DNA of 60,276 nucleotides from Pelagibacteraceae bacterium AG-390-A02. Its GTDB lineage: Bacteria; Pseudomonadota; Alphaproteobacteria; Pelagibacterales; Pelagibacteraceae. Shown in pieces: positions 51,458 to 60,276 of the stretch. Every line of letters starts with the position of its first letter. Positions within the stretch are counted from its first letter, which is position 1. The stretch is from the NCBI GenBank assembly GCA_003278165.1, contig QCGU01000005.1:1-60276 (forward strand), in the 5' to 3' direction. The notes under the pieces were generated by a model. The model had not been told where the DNA came from and ran no database searches. It worked only from the letters and a program-made list of their open reading frames with translations. The position numbers and the translations under genes are program-made.

Positions 51458-53935
51458 TTAACCTAACTTGAGATTTTTAAGAACTTTAAATGGATTTTCA
51501 TTTGAAATTTTTTTGTTCTGTATCTTTTTAAATTTTTTAACAGGATTATATTTAAAAAACATTTCTTGTTCTTTATCATAAGTTTTATAACCCATTTTTT
51601 GTAATAATTTTTTAAATTTCTCTTTGCTACAACCCAAGAGATTTAACATTTCAGGTATCATTTTTATTTCACTATTTTCTTTTGAAGTAGCATTAATTAT
51701 TTGTACAAAAAGTCTTTCAAGAATATCTATTCTTACAAAAAGATTATCAAATTTTTCAAATCCACAGAGAAGCATAAAGTTTTTATTTTGAGAATCTTTA
51801 TCCTCTAAAAAATTTAATCCAAAAGTTGGTGGTTTTAAATTGTGGAATTTTTGATGAAAATTTTTCCACAATAAGGTTCTTAAAGATACAGCATCTGGTT
51901 TTATAAGTTGATAAAGGAACACATGGTATCTTCCAAATTTTACACCCAATTCTCTTAGTACTTTTCTATCTATTTGTTCAAGATTTTTCAAATAATCAGA
52001 AACTTGTTCTCTTTTTAAAACACCATTATTTTCATAAAGCTGATAAGCTAAAGCCTTAATTGAAGATTTATCCTCTTTAATATTTTTTAAATCGATTAAA
52101 CTTTTCAAGACATTACTTATTTTTGAGTTTAGCCATTTTTGAATAAAGTCATTTAGTTTTTGTTTTGGATTTTGTTCAATAATGTCATCAACAATTAAAG
52201 TAAAATTAGGACTTAAATAATCATTTCCTGGTAACAGCTTGGCAATTGGAAATTCATTCCAATATATTTTAAAGTCCTCCTTCAAATCTATTAATCCTGT
52301 GTCTATAATTGATTGAATTCTTTTATCAAACTCAGGTCCAATTGATTGTCTAGCAGCTTTTTTTAATGACTTTATATCAGTTTCCAAAGAGCCTTTTTTT
52401 AAATCTAATTCTAATTTCAAACCTTTGATCTTACCAATAAACTGATCATCTATTTTCACGTCATTGTTCTGTAATATTTCAGTTTTAAATTCCATGTCTT
52501 GTTTTAAACCTCTTGCAAGTATACTTGCTCTTTTGTCGATAAAAGTCTTGGTAAGCTCTTCATGAAGTCTGTCAGAAAGTCTATCTTCTAAATGTTTTGT
52601 TTTTTCTATCCAATAATTTTGATTTTCTACCCAATTATTTTTATTTGAAACATATGACCAAGTTCTTACATTTGCAATTCTATTTGATAAAGAATCTACA
52701 TTTCCCTCTAATTTATCAAGTTTCATGAGCTGTAATCTCATGTAATCTTCTGAAATCAGACCTTTTTCTCTATTTAAAAATTTAAAAACATTTCTGATTA
52801 CTTCATAATGATTGCCGTAGGTTTTTTTAACAAAATCAGGTATCTGACAACATTCCCATAATAATTTAAGAGTCCTTTCATTAAATTCTAGATTATTTTT
52901 TTCATCTTTTATAAAATATTTTAGCGCTCTTTCATCCTCACATTCATGAACTTTTCTTAACCATTCCATCTGAGGTCTTTCTTCAAGACTTTTAATAAGT
53001 GAATTTGGGTTGTTAAAATTAAGATCAGAATTTCTCCAGAATAAAGTTCTTATTTCTTCAAATTTATGTCCTTCAATTAATTCTACTTCCTCAGGGGAAA
53101 TTTCTTTGCAATCACCAGTTATTCCAAAACCACCATCATTTAAATATCTTCCAGCTCTTCCTGCTATTTGACCTATTTCAGATAAATTTAATTTTCTTAA
53201 TTTTTTACCATCAAATTTTTTAAGGTTTGAAAAATATACATAATCTAGATCCATATTTATTCCCATTCCAATAGCGTCAGTGGCCACTAAAAAATCAACA
53301 TCTCCAGATTGATAAAGCTCTACTTGAGCATTTCTCGTTTTAGGACTTAATGAACCCATAACGATAGCTGCCCCACCCTTTTGTCTTCTTATTAATTCCG
53401 CTATTGCATAAACTTCCTCTGCTGAAAAAGCTATGATTGCAGTTTTTCTATTTATTCTTGATATTTTTTTATGTCCAGCATAGGTGAGTTTTGATAATCT
53501 ATCTCTATTAATAAATTCTATATCCTCGTTTAATTTAGATATGATACTTTTAATAGTGCTAGAACCCATTAACATCGTAAGTTTTTCACCTCTTAAATTT
53601 AATATTCTATCTGTGAATATGTGACCTCTTTCATGATCTGCACACATTTGGATTTCATCTATGCCCACAAATTCTAAATGCTTTTCAATAGGCATTGATT
53701 CGACTGTACATAAATAATATTTTGCATTTGTAGGAATTATTTTTTCTTCACCAGTTATTAAAGCAACTTTGTCTATACTTATTTTTTTTATTACTTTATC
53801 GTAAACTTCTCTTGCTAATAATCTTAATGGGAACCCAATCATTCCACTGTCAAAAGATAGCATTGTATCAATTGCAAGATGAGTTTTACCTGTGTTTGTT
53901 GGACCAAGAACAGCTGTAATTTTATTTTTAGGCAT
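51458..53935 (-). CDS. Suv3-like ATP-dependent RNA helicase
   Basis: Superfamily 2 helicase related to mitochondrial SUV3, likely part of RNA turnover. Motif I is in ITAVLGPTNTGKTHLAIDTM, motif Ia in GFPLRLLAREVYDK, DEIQ box in FVGIDEIQMCADHERGHIF, motif III region LMGSSTIKSII. The second RecA domain has AAIVMGSLSPKTRNAQVELY, FLVATDAIGMGINMDLDYV and motif VI IGQIAGRAGRYLNDGGFG. A long C-terminal part (residues 340-825) has the Suv3-type helical domains and no nuclease. 825 residues. First gene of the helicase-terB-fdxA-carD unit. Confidence 0.92.
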   Translation of the reverse strand: MPKNKITAVLGPTNTGKTHLAIDTMLSFDSGMIGFPLRLLAREVYDKVIKKISIDKVALITGEEKIIPTNAKYYLCTVESMPIEKHLEFVGIDEIQMCADHERGHIFTDRILNLRGEKLTMLMGSSTIKSIISKLNEDIEFINRDRLSKLTYAGHKKISRINRKTAIIAFSAEEVYAIAELIRRQKGGAAIVMGSLSPKTRNAQVELYQSGDVDFLVATDAIGMGINMDLDYVYFSNLKKFDGKKLRKLNLSEIGQIAGRAGRYLNDGGFGITGDCKEISPEEVELIEGHKFEEIRTLFWRNSDLNFNNPNSLIKSLEERPQMEWLRKVHECEDERALKYFIKDEKNNLEFNERTLKLLWECCQIPDFVKKTYGNHYEVIRNVFKFLNREKGLISEDYMRLQLMKLDKLEGNVDSLSNRIANVRTWSYVSNKNNWVENQNYWIEKTKHLEDRLSDRLHEELTKTFIDKRASILARGLKQDMEFKTEILQNNDVKIDDQFIGKIKGLKLELDLKKGSLETDIKSLKKAARQSIGPEFDKRIQSIIDTGLIDLKEDFKIYWNEFPIAKLLPGNDYLSPNFTLIVDDIIEQNPKQKLNDFIQKWLNSKISNVLKSLIDLKNIKEDKSSIKALAYQLYENNGVLKREQVSDYLKNLEQIDRKVLRELGVKFGRYHVFLYQLIKPDAVSLRTLLWKNFHQKFHNLKPPTFGLNFLEDKDSQNKNFMLLCGFEKFDNLFVRIDILERLFVQIINATSKENSEIKMIPEMLNLLGCSKEKFKKLLQKMGYKTYDKEQEMFFKYNPVKKFKKIQNKKISNENPFKVLKNLKLG

Positions 53936-54032
53936 TTCTATCTTTGGTGTATATTTTTTTTTACCTACCAGATATTGTTAGTGCTATAGAACAAAAATAG
54001 ACTAAAACATGACCGAATCGGAGGGTAAAAAG

Positions 54033-54062
54033 TTCTCATTTTTATATTAATATTAATGAGAA
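54033..54062. promoter_or_regulatory. Dyad-symmetric element upstream of the acetoacetyl-CoA synthetase gene
   Basis: Arms TTCTCATT (54033-54040) and AATGAGAA (54055-54062) are perfect reverse complements; the 14 bases between them contain the palindrome ATATTAATAT. It lies 47 bases before the start codon in the 174-base gap between two divergent genes. Operator for an unknown regulator, or a cruciform; no terminator T-run. Confidence 0.5.
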
Positions 54063-54109
54063 TATCATAATTGAGATTAATTCTATAATAGTAATTTAAT
54101 AAAATAAAA

Positions 54110-56071
54110 ATGACCAATAAACTTTGGGAAGCATCTTTAAAAGAGAAAAAAAATTCAAATCTTTATGCTTTTGAGAAATTTATTTCAAAAAAAATTAAAA
54201 AAAAATTTAATTTAAATTATAAAACTTTTTTAAATTGGTCTGTTAAAAATTCACCTGAGTTTTGGAATTATTTTTGGGAATTTTCAGAAATTAAGGGACT
54301 AAAAAGTAAAAAAAACATAAAAAGATCTAAAATATTTTATAAAAATTTATTCTTGCCAGGAAGCAAGTTAAATTTTGGTGAAAATTTATTATCAAAAAAT
54401 AATGATGATAAGGCAATCACTTTTATAAGTGAAAATGGCTTTAGAAAAGAAAAATCTTGGAGAGAATTAAATTTAACCACAGGCAAAATTGTAAAGTTTT
54501 TAAAACAAATTAAAGTTAAAAAAGGAGACAGAGTTGCAGCCTATATGCCTAATACTATCGAGACAGTTGAGGCGTTTATAGCAGCGAGCGCTATAGGAAG
54601 CATTTGGTCATCATGTAGTCCTGATTTTGGTATTAAAGGTGTTGTTGAAAGATTTTCTCAAATCAATCCAAAAGTTTTGTTTATTACAGACCAGTATTTT
54701 TATAATGGGAAAAAAATTAATGTATTAGAGAGATTATCTGAAATTTTAAAATCTATTCCATCAATTAAAAACATCGTGATTGTTAATTATCCCGGAAAAA
54801 AATATGTCACTGACCATAGTAAATATAAGAAAATAAAATTAATTAAATGGCGTGAGATTATTCAAAATCGATTTGAAAAAATAAATTTCAAAAAGTATGA
54901 TTTTGAAAATGAGTTGGCTATTTTATATTCAAGTGGAACAACTGGAAAACCAAAGTGTATTTGTCACAGAACTGGTGGAGTTCTTCTTCAGCATAAGAAA
55001 GAACATCAATTACATTGTGATATAAAAGAAAATGATAATGTATTTTATTTTACTACTTGTGGTTGGATGATGTGGAATTGGTTAGTAAGCTCGTTAGCTT
55101 CAAAGGCATCAATAGTACTTTTTGATGGCTCCCCAATGTATAAATCAAGTGATTTACTTTTAAAAATAGCACAAAGAGAAAAAATTACTCTGTTTGGAAT
55201 TAGTGCTAAATATATTGATGCTCTAAGAAAATTAGAACCTAATCTTAAATTTAAATATAAACTTCAAAAACTAAAAACAATATGTTCAACCGGTTCTCCT
55301 TTATCAAGTGAGGGTTTCAAATATGTTTATAAAAATATTAAAAAGAAAGTTCATCTCTCATCTATTTCGGGTGGTACAGATATTGTATCGTGTTTCGTTT
55401 TAGGGAATATATATCAGCCAGTAAATATTGGTGAAATACAAAATTCTGGTTTAGGTTTAGATGTTGATGTCTTTGATGATAGAGGCAAATCTTTAAAAAA
55501 TTATAAAGGTGAACTTGTTTGTAAAAATCCATTTCCATCAATGCCTCTTAAATTTTGGAATGATAAAAATGACGTAAAATTTAAAAAAGCTTACTTCAAT
55601 AAATATAAAAATACTTGGCATCATGGTGATTATGCTGAAAGAAAAAATACCGATGGTTTTATTATACATGGAAGATCTGATACTACTCTTAATCCAGGTG
55701 GTGTAAGACTTGGTACTGCTGAAATATATTCTGAGGTTGAAAAGTTTAAAGAAATTAAAGAAGCGTTGGTAGTTGGTCAATCTTGGGATAATGATATAAG
55801 AATAATTCTTTTCGTTGCAATGAGTAATGGATACATACTTAATGATTCTTTGCTTAATAGAATAAAAACTCAAATAAGAATAAATGCATCACCAAGACAT
55901 GTCCCTAATAAAGTAATTGTTGTAAAAGATATTCCAAGAACTAAAAGTGGTAAAATTGTTGAGCTTGCAGTTAAAAGCACTATAGAAGGAAGTGTTGTTA
56001 AAAATAAAGAGGCTTTAGCAAACCCAGAAGTTTTAAAACAATACAAAAATTTGAAACAGTTAAGTTATTAA
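54110..56071 (+). CDS. Acetoacetyl-CoA synthetase
   Basis: Activates acetoacetate to acetoacetyl-CoA with ATP. It is an ANL-superfamily ligase of the acetyl-CoA synthetase branch, distinguished as acetoacetyl type by the N-terminus NKLWEASLKEKKNSNLYAFE and the LFLPGSKLNFGENLL region. Motifs: ILYSSGTTGKPKCICHRTGG (ATP loop), FYFTTCGWMMWNWLVSSLAS, STGSPLSSEGFKYVYK, SISGGTDIVSCFVLGN, HHGDYAERKNTDGFIIHGRS, and PRTKSGKIVELAVKS with the catalytic Lys. 653 residues. The next gene begins at the base after its stop. Confidence 0.93.
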   Translation: MTNKLWEASLKEKKNSNLYAFEKFISKKIKKKFNLNYKTFLNWSVKNSPEFWNYFWEFSEIKGLKSKKNIKRSKIFYKNLFLPGSKLNFGENLLSKNNDDKAITFISENGFRKEKSWRELNLTTGKIVKFLKQIKVKKGDRVAAYMPNTIETVEAFIAASAIGSIWSSCSPDFGIKGVVERFSQINPKVLFITDQYFYNGKKINVLERLSEILKSIPSIKNIVIVNYPGKKYVTDHSKYKKIKLIKWREIIQNRFEKINFKKYDFENELAILYSSGTTGKPKCICHRTGGVLLQHKKEHQLHCDIKENDNVFYFTTCGWMMWNWLVSSLASKASIVLFDGSPMYKSSDLLLKIAQREKITLFGISAKYIDALRKLEPNLKFKYKLQKLKTICSTGSPLSSEGFKYVYKNIKKKVHLSSISGGTDIVSCFVLGNIYQPVNIGEIQNSGLGLDVDVFDDRGKSLKNYKGELVCKNPFPSMPLKFWNDKNDVKFKKAYFNKYKNTWHHGDYAERKNTDGFIIHGRSDTTLNPGGVRLGTAEIYSEVEKFKEIKEALVVGQSWDNDIRIILFVAMSNGYILNDSLLNRIKTQIRINASPRHVPNKVIVVKDIPRTKSGKIVELAVKSTIEGSVVKNKEALANPEVLKQYKNLKQLSY

Positions 56072-57298
56072 ATGTTAAAAAATATAGTTAAAGATTTAAA
56101 ACCATCTTCTACGCTAGCAATTAATGAAGCTTCAAAAATACTTGAAGAAGAAGGAAAAAAAATATTTAAATTTGGTTTTGGACAATCACCCTTTAAAGTT
56201 CCACAAGACGTAGTAGAGGAGCTTAAAAATAATGCGTATCAAAATAAATATTTACCCATGCAGGGTCTTTCAGAACTAAGACAGTCTGTTGCAAAATACA
56301 CATCAAAGAAAAAAAATTATGAATATAATTCTGAAAATGTCATCATAGGACCAGGCTCTAAGGAGTTGATGTTTTTACTTCATGTAATATTCGACGGTGA
56401 AATTATATTGCCTGCGCCAAGTTGGGTTTCTTACGCGCCACAAGCGATATTAGGAAGAAACAAAATTCAAATTTTACAAACAAAAAGAGAAAATAATTGG
56501 TTTCCTACAGCTCAAGAAATAGAGGAAGTAATATTAAAAGATAAAAATAAAAATTATTTATTATTTTTAAATTCCCCCAATAATCCTTCAGGGCAAGTTT
56601 GTGAAAATTTGGAAGAGATTTCTAATGTTGCAAATAAACATAATCTTATAATTTTATCTGATGAGATATATTCAGAACTGACTTTTACAAAAAATTATAA
56701 GTCTATTTCAAATTTTTGTCCTGAAAAAACAATTATTAGTACCGGTCTAAGTAAATGGTGTGGAGCTGGCGGTTGGAGATTGGGGTATTTTATTGTTCCA
56801 GAGAGCTTAAATGACATAAAAAACATGATTAATGTTTTAGCTAGTGAAACCTTTTCAGCAGTAAGTGCGCCTATCCAATATGCCTCAATAAAAGCTTATG
56901 AAAATAATCATAGTAAGTACATTAATAAATCTAAAAATATTTTAAAGGCTGTTGGCAATTATGTTTATCAAAATTTAAAATCAAACAAAATTTTAATTAA
57001 TGAACCTCAAGGAGGTTTCTATTTAATGCCTGAATTTTTAAATTCTAAATTTAAAACTTCATCAGAAATGTGTGAAAATATTTTAAAAGAAACAGGTGTT
57101 GCATTATTACCTGGATCAGATTTCGGATTTTATGAAAGTAAAATGCTAGCAAGATTAAGCTTTACTGATTTTGATGGAGAAAAATTTATGAATAGTATTG
57201 AAGAAGATCAGTCTATTGATTTTGATATAATCAAAAAGTTAGCGCCAAAGATTGTAGAAGGTGTTGATAATTTAAAAAAATGGTCAGAAAATCTTTAA
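56072..57298 (+). CDS. PLP-dependent class I/II aminotransferase
   Basis: Fold-type I aminotransferase resembling aspartate/aromatic aminotransferases. Seen are FGFGQSPFKVPQDVVEEL, YLPMQGLSELRQSVAKYTSK, IIGPGSKELMFLLHVIFDGE, LPAPSWVSYAPQA, the NSPNNPSGQV motif, ILSDEIYSELTF with the PLP Asp and Tyr, and ISTGLSKWCGAGGWRLGYF with the Schiff-base Lys in SKW; ARLSFTDFDGE holds the substrate Arg. 408 residues. Starts with ATG directly after the acetoacetyl-CoA synthetase stop, so co-transcribed. The substrate is uncertain. Confidence 0.88.
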   Translation: MLKNIVKDLKPSSTLAINEASKILEEEGKKIFKFGFGQSPFKVPQDVVEELKNNAYQNKYLPMQGLSELRQSVAKYTSKKKNYEYNSENVIIGPGSKELMFLLHVIFDGEIILPAPSWVSYAPQAILGRNKIQILQTKRENNWFPTAQEIEEVILKDKNKNYLLFLNSPNNPSGQVCENLEEISNVANKHNLIILSDEIYSELTFTKNYKSISNFCPEKTIISTGLSKWCGAGGWRLGYFIVPESLNDIKNMINVLASETFSAVSAPIQYASIKAYENNHSKYINKSKNILKAVGNYVYQNLKSNKILINEPQGGFYLMPEFLNSKFKTSSEMCENILKETGVALLPGSDFGFYESKMLARLSFTDFDGEKFMNSIEEDQSIDFDIIKKLAPKIVEGVDNLKKWSENL

Positions 57299-57381
57299 AA
57301 TCACCCTGTACATCCATTATAAATTTTTGGTAAGATTAACTTATAAAAATAACGACATACAATTAGAGAGAGGGGAAAATA

Positions 57382-58386
57382 ATGAAAAAAATAATTACAT
57401 CTCTATCAAGTGCTTTACTGATTTTATTTGCATCACTGTCATTAACTACAGTTGCTAAATCAGCCGAGTTCTTTACGATAGGAACTGGTGGACCTACTGG
57501 AGTATATTTCCAAACAGGTAACGCTATATGTAAAATGCTTCACAAATCAGCAATTAGTGCTGAGCATGGAAGAAAAAAAGGTACAGCTAAAGCGTATAGA
57601 TGTACAGCTCCATCCACAGGTGGTTCAAACTATAATATTGGGCAAATAGCAGCTGGAGAATTTCAGTTTGGTGTAGCTCAATCTGACTGGCAATATCACG
57701 CAGTGAATGGTTCAAGCAAATGGGAAGGAAAACAGTTTAGTGATTTGAGAGCTGTGTTTTCAGTTCACAACGAACCTTTTCAAATTTGGGCTAGAAAAAA
57801 AGCAAGAATTAAAGATTTTGCAGACTTAGAAGGTAAAGTAGTTAACATTGGTAACCCTGGTTCTGGTCAGAGAGGAACTATGGAAGAACTAATGAAAGCT
57901 ATGGGTGTTGATAATAGTTTCTTTAAATCAACGACAGAGTTAACTTCTTCAGAGCAAGTGAAAGCTTTATGCGATGGTAAAATCGATGCATTTGGTTATT
58001 CAGTTGGATTTCCAAATGGTGCAATGGAACAAGCAGCAACTTGTGCCGCTAAAGCATCTCCGATCAATTTGACTGGACCAGAAGTGCAAGGTTTAATTGA
58101 TGGTGCTGATTATTATGCACAAGCTGTAATTCCTAAAGGCACTTATACTAAACAGAAAAAAGATGCTACTACATTTGGTGTTAAAGCAACCGTAGTAACT
58201 TCGGCAGATGTTTCTGAAGAATTAGTATACTTAGTTACAAAAGCAGTTTTTGAAAACTTTGATGATTTCAAAAAACAACATCCAGCGTTTGGATTTTTGG
58301 AAAAGAAAAACATGATTAAAGATGGTTTATCTGCTCCACTACATCCTGGTGCAATTAAATATTATAAAGAAGCTGGATTAATGTAA
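57382..58386 (+). CDS. TAXI-family TRAP transporter substrate-binding protein
   Basis: Periplasmic receptor of a TRAP uptake system. A signal peptide (MKKIITSLSSALLILFASLS) is cleaved near KSAEFF. The mature start EFFTIGTGGPTGVYFQTGNA is the TAXI hallmark. Also seen are CTAPSTGGSNYNIGQIAAGE, FQFGVAQSDWQYHAV, and VVNIGNPGSGQRGTMEELM. Four Cys, including CRAP-like pairs ICKM/RCTA and ALCDG/ATCAA, may form disulfides. 334 residues. A very strong ribosome binding site (AGAGAGGGGA, 57364-57373) fits high expression, and a terminator separates it from the permease. The ligand cannot be told; TAXI proteins with known ligands bind organic acids such as glutamate or ketoglutarate. Confidence 0.93.
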   Translation: MKKIITSLSSALLILFASLSLTTVAKSAEFFTIGTGGPTGVYFQTGNAICKMLHKSAISAEHGRKKGTAKAYRCTAPSTGGSNYNIGQIAAGEFQFGVAQSDWQYHAVNGSSKWEGKQFSDLRAVFSVHNEPFQIWARKKARIKDFADLEGKVVNIGNPGSGQRGTMEELMKAMGVDNSFFKSTTELTSSEQVKALCDGKIDAFGYSVGFPNGAMEQAATCAAKASPINLTGPEVQGLIDGADYYAQAVIPKGTYTKQKKDATTFGVKATVVTSADVSEELVYLVTKAVFENFDDFKKQHPAFGFLEKKNMIKDGLSAPLHPGAIKYYKEAGLM

Positions 58387-58406
58387 TCCAAGTTTTTTAC
58401 TTTTTT

Positions 58407-58440
58407 AAAGGCCTGGTAATTTTTACCGGGCCTTTTTTTT
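58407..58440 (+). terminator. Terminator/attenuator between TRAP binding protein and permease
   Basis: Thirteen consecutive pairs (arms 58407-58419 and 58423-58435, one G-T wobble) around a TTT loop, followed by T to 58440. The permease ATG is at 58459 with no visible promoter between, so the permease is probably expressed only by read-through, giving more binding protein than permease. Confidence 0.88.
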
Positions 58441-58458
58441 ATGTTATGAATATTTCTT

Positions 58459-59877
58459 ATGAGTGATTCAATTAGCGCTAATATAAAAAATAAAATAAGC
58501 GAAGATTTATCACCAACTAAAAACATTACTGGATTTCATTTAAAGGTCGTTTCTGCTATAGCTATCATTTGGTCCTTATTTCAACTTTGGTACGCTTCAC
58601 CATTTCCATTTATGTTGAATTTTGGAATGTTTAAAGGTTTGCCTGCTAGAGCAATACATTTAGGATTTGCATTAACTTTAGCATTTTTAATTTACCCAGT
58701 AGCAAAAGGAAAAAAGATTTCATTTTTTGATATTATAATAAGTTTTGTAGGTGCATTTTCTTGTCTCTATATTTATTTTTTTTATGATCAGTTAGTAGAG
58801 AGGGGTGGTGTTCTGCTAAATTTAAAAATTACTGATACATTTAATTTTCCAGTAGAATTAATTTTAGGAGGATGTGGTATTTTAATTCTTTTAGAAGCCA
58901 CAAGAAGAGCAATTGGATTACCATTGGTAATCATTGCAACTTGTTTTTTATTATTTTCATATTTTGGTAGGTATGCACCAGAGATAATTTCTCATGGAGG
59001 CTTGTCTTTAAATAGATTGGTGGGATTTCAATGGTTGGATCAAGAGGCAATATTTGGAATTCCTATTGGAGTTTCTGTAGATTTTATTTTTCTATTCGTT
59101 TTATTTGGTGCCTTACTTGAAACAGCAGGTGGTGGTAAATATTTTTTAGATTTAGCTTTCGCGATGGTTGGTAAAATGAGAGGAGGACCAGCTAAAGCTG
59201 CAATTTTAGGTTCAGGAATGACTGGTTTAATTTCAGGATCATCAATTGCAAATACTGTAACCACTGGAACATTTACAATTCCAATAATGAAAAAAACAGG
59301 TTTCTCTAAAGAAAAGGCCGGTGCAATCGAAGTTTCATCATCTGTAAATGGACAAATAATGCCTCCTGTAATGGGTGCTGCAGCATTTGTAATGGCAAGT
59401 TTTATTGGAGTTACTTATTTTGAAATAGTTAAACATGCTTTTTTACCTGCAATTATTTCTTATATTGCTCTATTTTATATATCGCACCTAGAAGCTCTAA
59501 AATTAAATCTGAAAGGAATGGAAGATGCTGATGTTCCAAATTTGAGAAAAACATTTTTATCTGGAATTCATTTTTTAATTCCTATTTTTGTTTTAATTTA
59601 TACTCTTGTTTATTTAAGGTTTACTGCTTCGTATTCAATTTTTTATGCTACAATTACTTTAATTTTAGTTAATCTAATAAACCTAATTATTAAAAATAAT
59701 TATTCTAAAGACTCTTTTAAAGAATGGTTTAATCAAACAATCATTGGTTTTGAAAAAAGGAGCATTAAATATGGTAGCAGTTGGTATTGCAATTGCTACA
59801 GCTGGTATCATAGTAGGTGCAGTTGGCTCAACAGGCTTAAGTACAAATTTAATTATTGTTATAGAGTCTATTGCTAA
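58459..59877 (+). CDS. TRAP transporter fused 4TM/12TM permease, N-terminal frame
   Basis: Membrane component of the TAXI-TRAP system, with the small DctQ-like and large DctM-like subunits fused. Hydrophobic helices dominate from about residue 25. M-domain motifs include LFGALLETAGGGKYFLDLAF, MVGKMRGGPAKAAILGSGMT, GLISGSSIANTVTTGTFTIP and SSSVNGQIMPPVMGAAAFVM. From about residue 432 the frame becomes nonsense (Tyr-, Cys- and Ser-rich) and stops at 59877. The break is at an A6 run (59753-59758); with one A fewer, the protein continues in family-like sequence to the window edge (next entry). One gene, then, interrupted by a +1 frameshift. Confidence 0.9.
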   Translation: MSDSISANIKNKISEDLSPTKNITGFHLKVVSAIAIIWSLFQLWYASPFPFMLNFGMFKGLPARAIHLGFALTLAFLIYPVAKGKKISFFDIIISFVGAFSCLYIYFFYDQLVERGGVLLNLKITDTFNFPVELILGGCGILILLEATRRAIGLPLVIIATCFLLFSYFGRYAPEIISHGGLSLNRLVGFQWLDQEAIFGIPIGVSVDFIFLFVLFGALLETAGGGKYFLDLAFAMVGKMRGGPAKAAILGSGMTGLISGSSIANTVTTGTFTIPIMKKTGFSKEKAGAIEVSSSVNGQIMPPVMGAAAFVMASFIGVTYFEIVKHAFLPAIISYIALFYISHLEALKLNLKGMEDADVPNLRKTFLSGIHFLIPIFVLIYTLVYLRFTASYSIFYATITLILVNLINLIIKNNYSKDSFKEWFNQTIIGFEKRSIKYGSSWYCNCYSWYHSRCSWLNRLKYKFNYCYRVYC

Positions 59878-60276
59878 AGATAACGTCACAATACTATTAT
59901 TTTTAACAATAATTTTATGTTTATTGTTAGGAATGGGTTTACCAACTACAGCAAACTATGTTGTGGTTGCATCTTTGATGGCAACCGTTTTAGTTGATGT
60001 TGGAAATGCATCTGGGTTTATTTTTCCACTAATAGCAGTTCATTTATTTGTTTTTTACTTTGGACTGATGGCAGATGTAACACCGCCAGTAGGACTAGCT
60101 TCTTATGCGACTGCAGGAATATCTGGAGGAGATCCATTAAGGACTGGAGTTCAAGCCTTTTGGTATAGTTTAAGAACAGGAATATTGCCAATAGTCTTTT
60201 TGTTTAATCATGAACTTTTACTTATTGGTATTGAGAATATCTGGCATGGGCTTGTTGTCATTACAACATCATTAAT
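59759..60276 (+). CDS. TRAP permease, C-terminal frame (shifted, runs off window)
   Basis: Reading from 59759 gives GALNMVAVGIAIATAGIIVG, then AVGSTGLSTNLIIVIESIAK, a long hydrophobic stretch LLFLTIILCLLLGMGLPTTA, NYVVVASLMATVL, and LMADVTPPVGLASYATAGIS with GGDPLRTGVQAF. These are standard C-terminal motifs of TRAP-M permeases. The frame is open to base 60276, so the end of the gene lies outside. If translated separately it could begin at the ATG at 59771, but I think that it belongs to the gene starting at 58459. Confidence 0.85.

Noticed and set aside
54009..54050. Thirteen-codon ORF (MTESEGKKFSFLY) upstream of the acetoacetyl-CoA synthetase
   Set aside because: Too short, no ribosome binding site, and it runs into the dyad element; no reason to think that it is translated.

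Overview
The window looks like a piece of a streamlined alphaproteobacterial chromosome, most likely from the SAR11 clade (Candidatus Pelagibacter relatives). This rests on the very AT-rich sequence, near-absent intergenic space, alphaproteobacterial gene neighbourhoods (irr next to fabA-fabB-fabI, rpsT-dnaA-dnaN, carD-fdxA with a Suv3-type helicase, argH-lptM-lysA) and a TAXI-type TRAP transporter. No phage, insertion sequence, plasmid or CRISPR signal was seen. Almost everything is core housekeeping.

Layout. 1-10.8 kb: dnaK (cut by the window edge) and grpE on the minus strand, rdgB, an LpoA-like periplasmic protein divergent from rsmI and a BON-domain lipoprotein, maeB, then murJ, trpS and an Nfu-type Fe-S scaffold. 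10.8-18 kb: a Bax-like glucosaminidase, a polysaccharide deacetylase overlapping head-to-head with a half-size tsaB, then fur, miaB, phoH (split by a frameshift), ybeY and lnt. 18-25.9 kb: metK and the translation/RNA operon nusA-infB-rbfA-rpsO-pnp, from which rimP, ylxR and truB are missing, closed by a clear terminator. 25.9-28.9 kb: fabI, fabB and fabA on the minus strand, divergent from irr. 29-31.4 kb: rubrerythrin, a GlpC-like Fe-S oxidoreductase and a DUF3501 protein. 31.4-36.5 kb: a minus-strand operon ubiE-ubiB-coaBC-dut-ThiF/MoeB-SH3. 36.5-40.6 kb: mutM, rpsT, a 315-base non-coding region, dnaA and dnaN. 40.6-47.6 kb: plsC, lysA, a tiny lptM lipoprotein and argH, a TlpA-like thioredoxin, a HIG1-type membrane protein, an esterase, an HNH nuclease, coq7, dsbB and a VTT-domain protein. 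47.7-54 kb: tRNA-Leu(CAA), an acyl-CoA synthetase, a 32-residue Lys/Ala protein with its own promoter, leader hairpin and terminator, then carD, fdxA, terB and the helicase on the minus strand. 54-60.3 kb: acetoacetyl-CoA synthetase, an aminotransferase, and a TAXI-TRAP binding protein with its fused permease, which is frameshifted and runs off the window.

How the genes work together. Themes are protein folding, cell-envelope maintenance (MurJ, Lnt, LptM, LpoA-like, DolP-like), unsaturated fatty-acid synthesis beside an iron regulator, oxygen/iron chemistry (Irr, Fur, rubrerythrin, Nfu, FdxA), ubiquinone synthesis (UbiE, UbiB, Coq7), replication initiation, and uptake of an unidentified organic acid by a TAXI-TRAP system next to short-chain acid activation.

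Most striking points: the Lys/Ala mini-protein gene at 49693-49791, opposite the lysine-tailed CarD gene; two genes broken by one extra A in A-tracts (phoH and the TRAP permease); six convergent gene pairs whose stop codons interlock in the same four bases; a probable leaderless rpsT promoter; and a shared operator-like element before irr and rubrerythrin. All functional calls come from reading motifs by eye; no database search was run.
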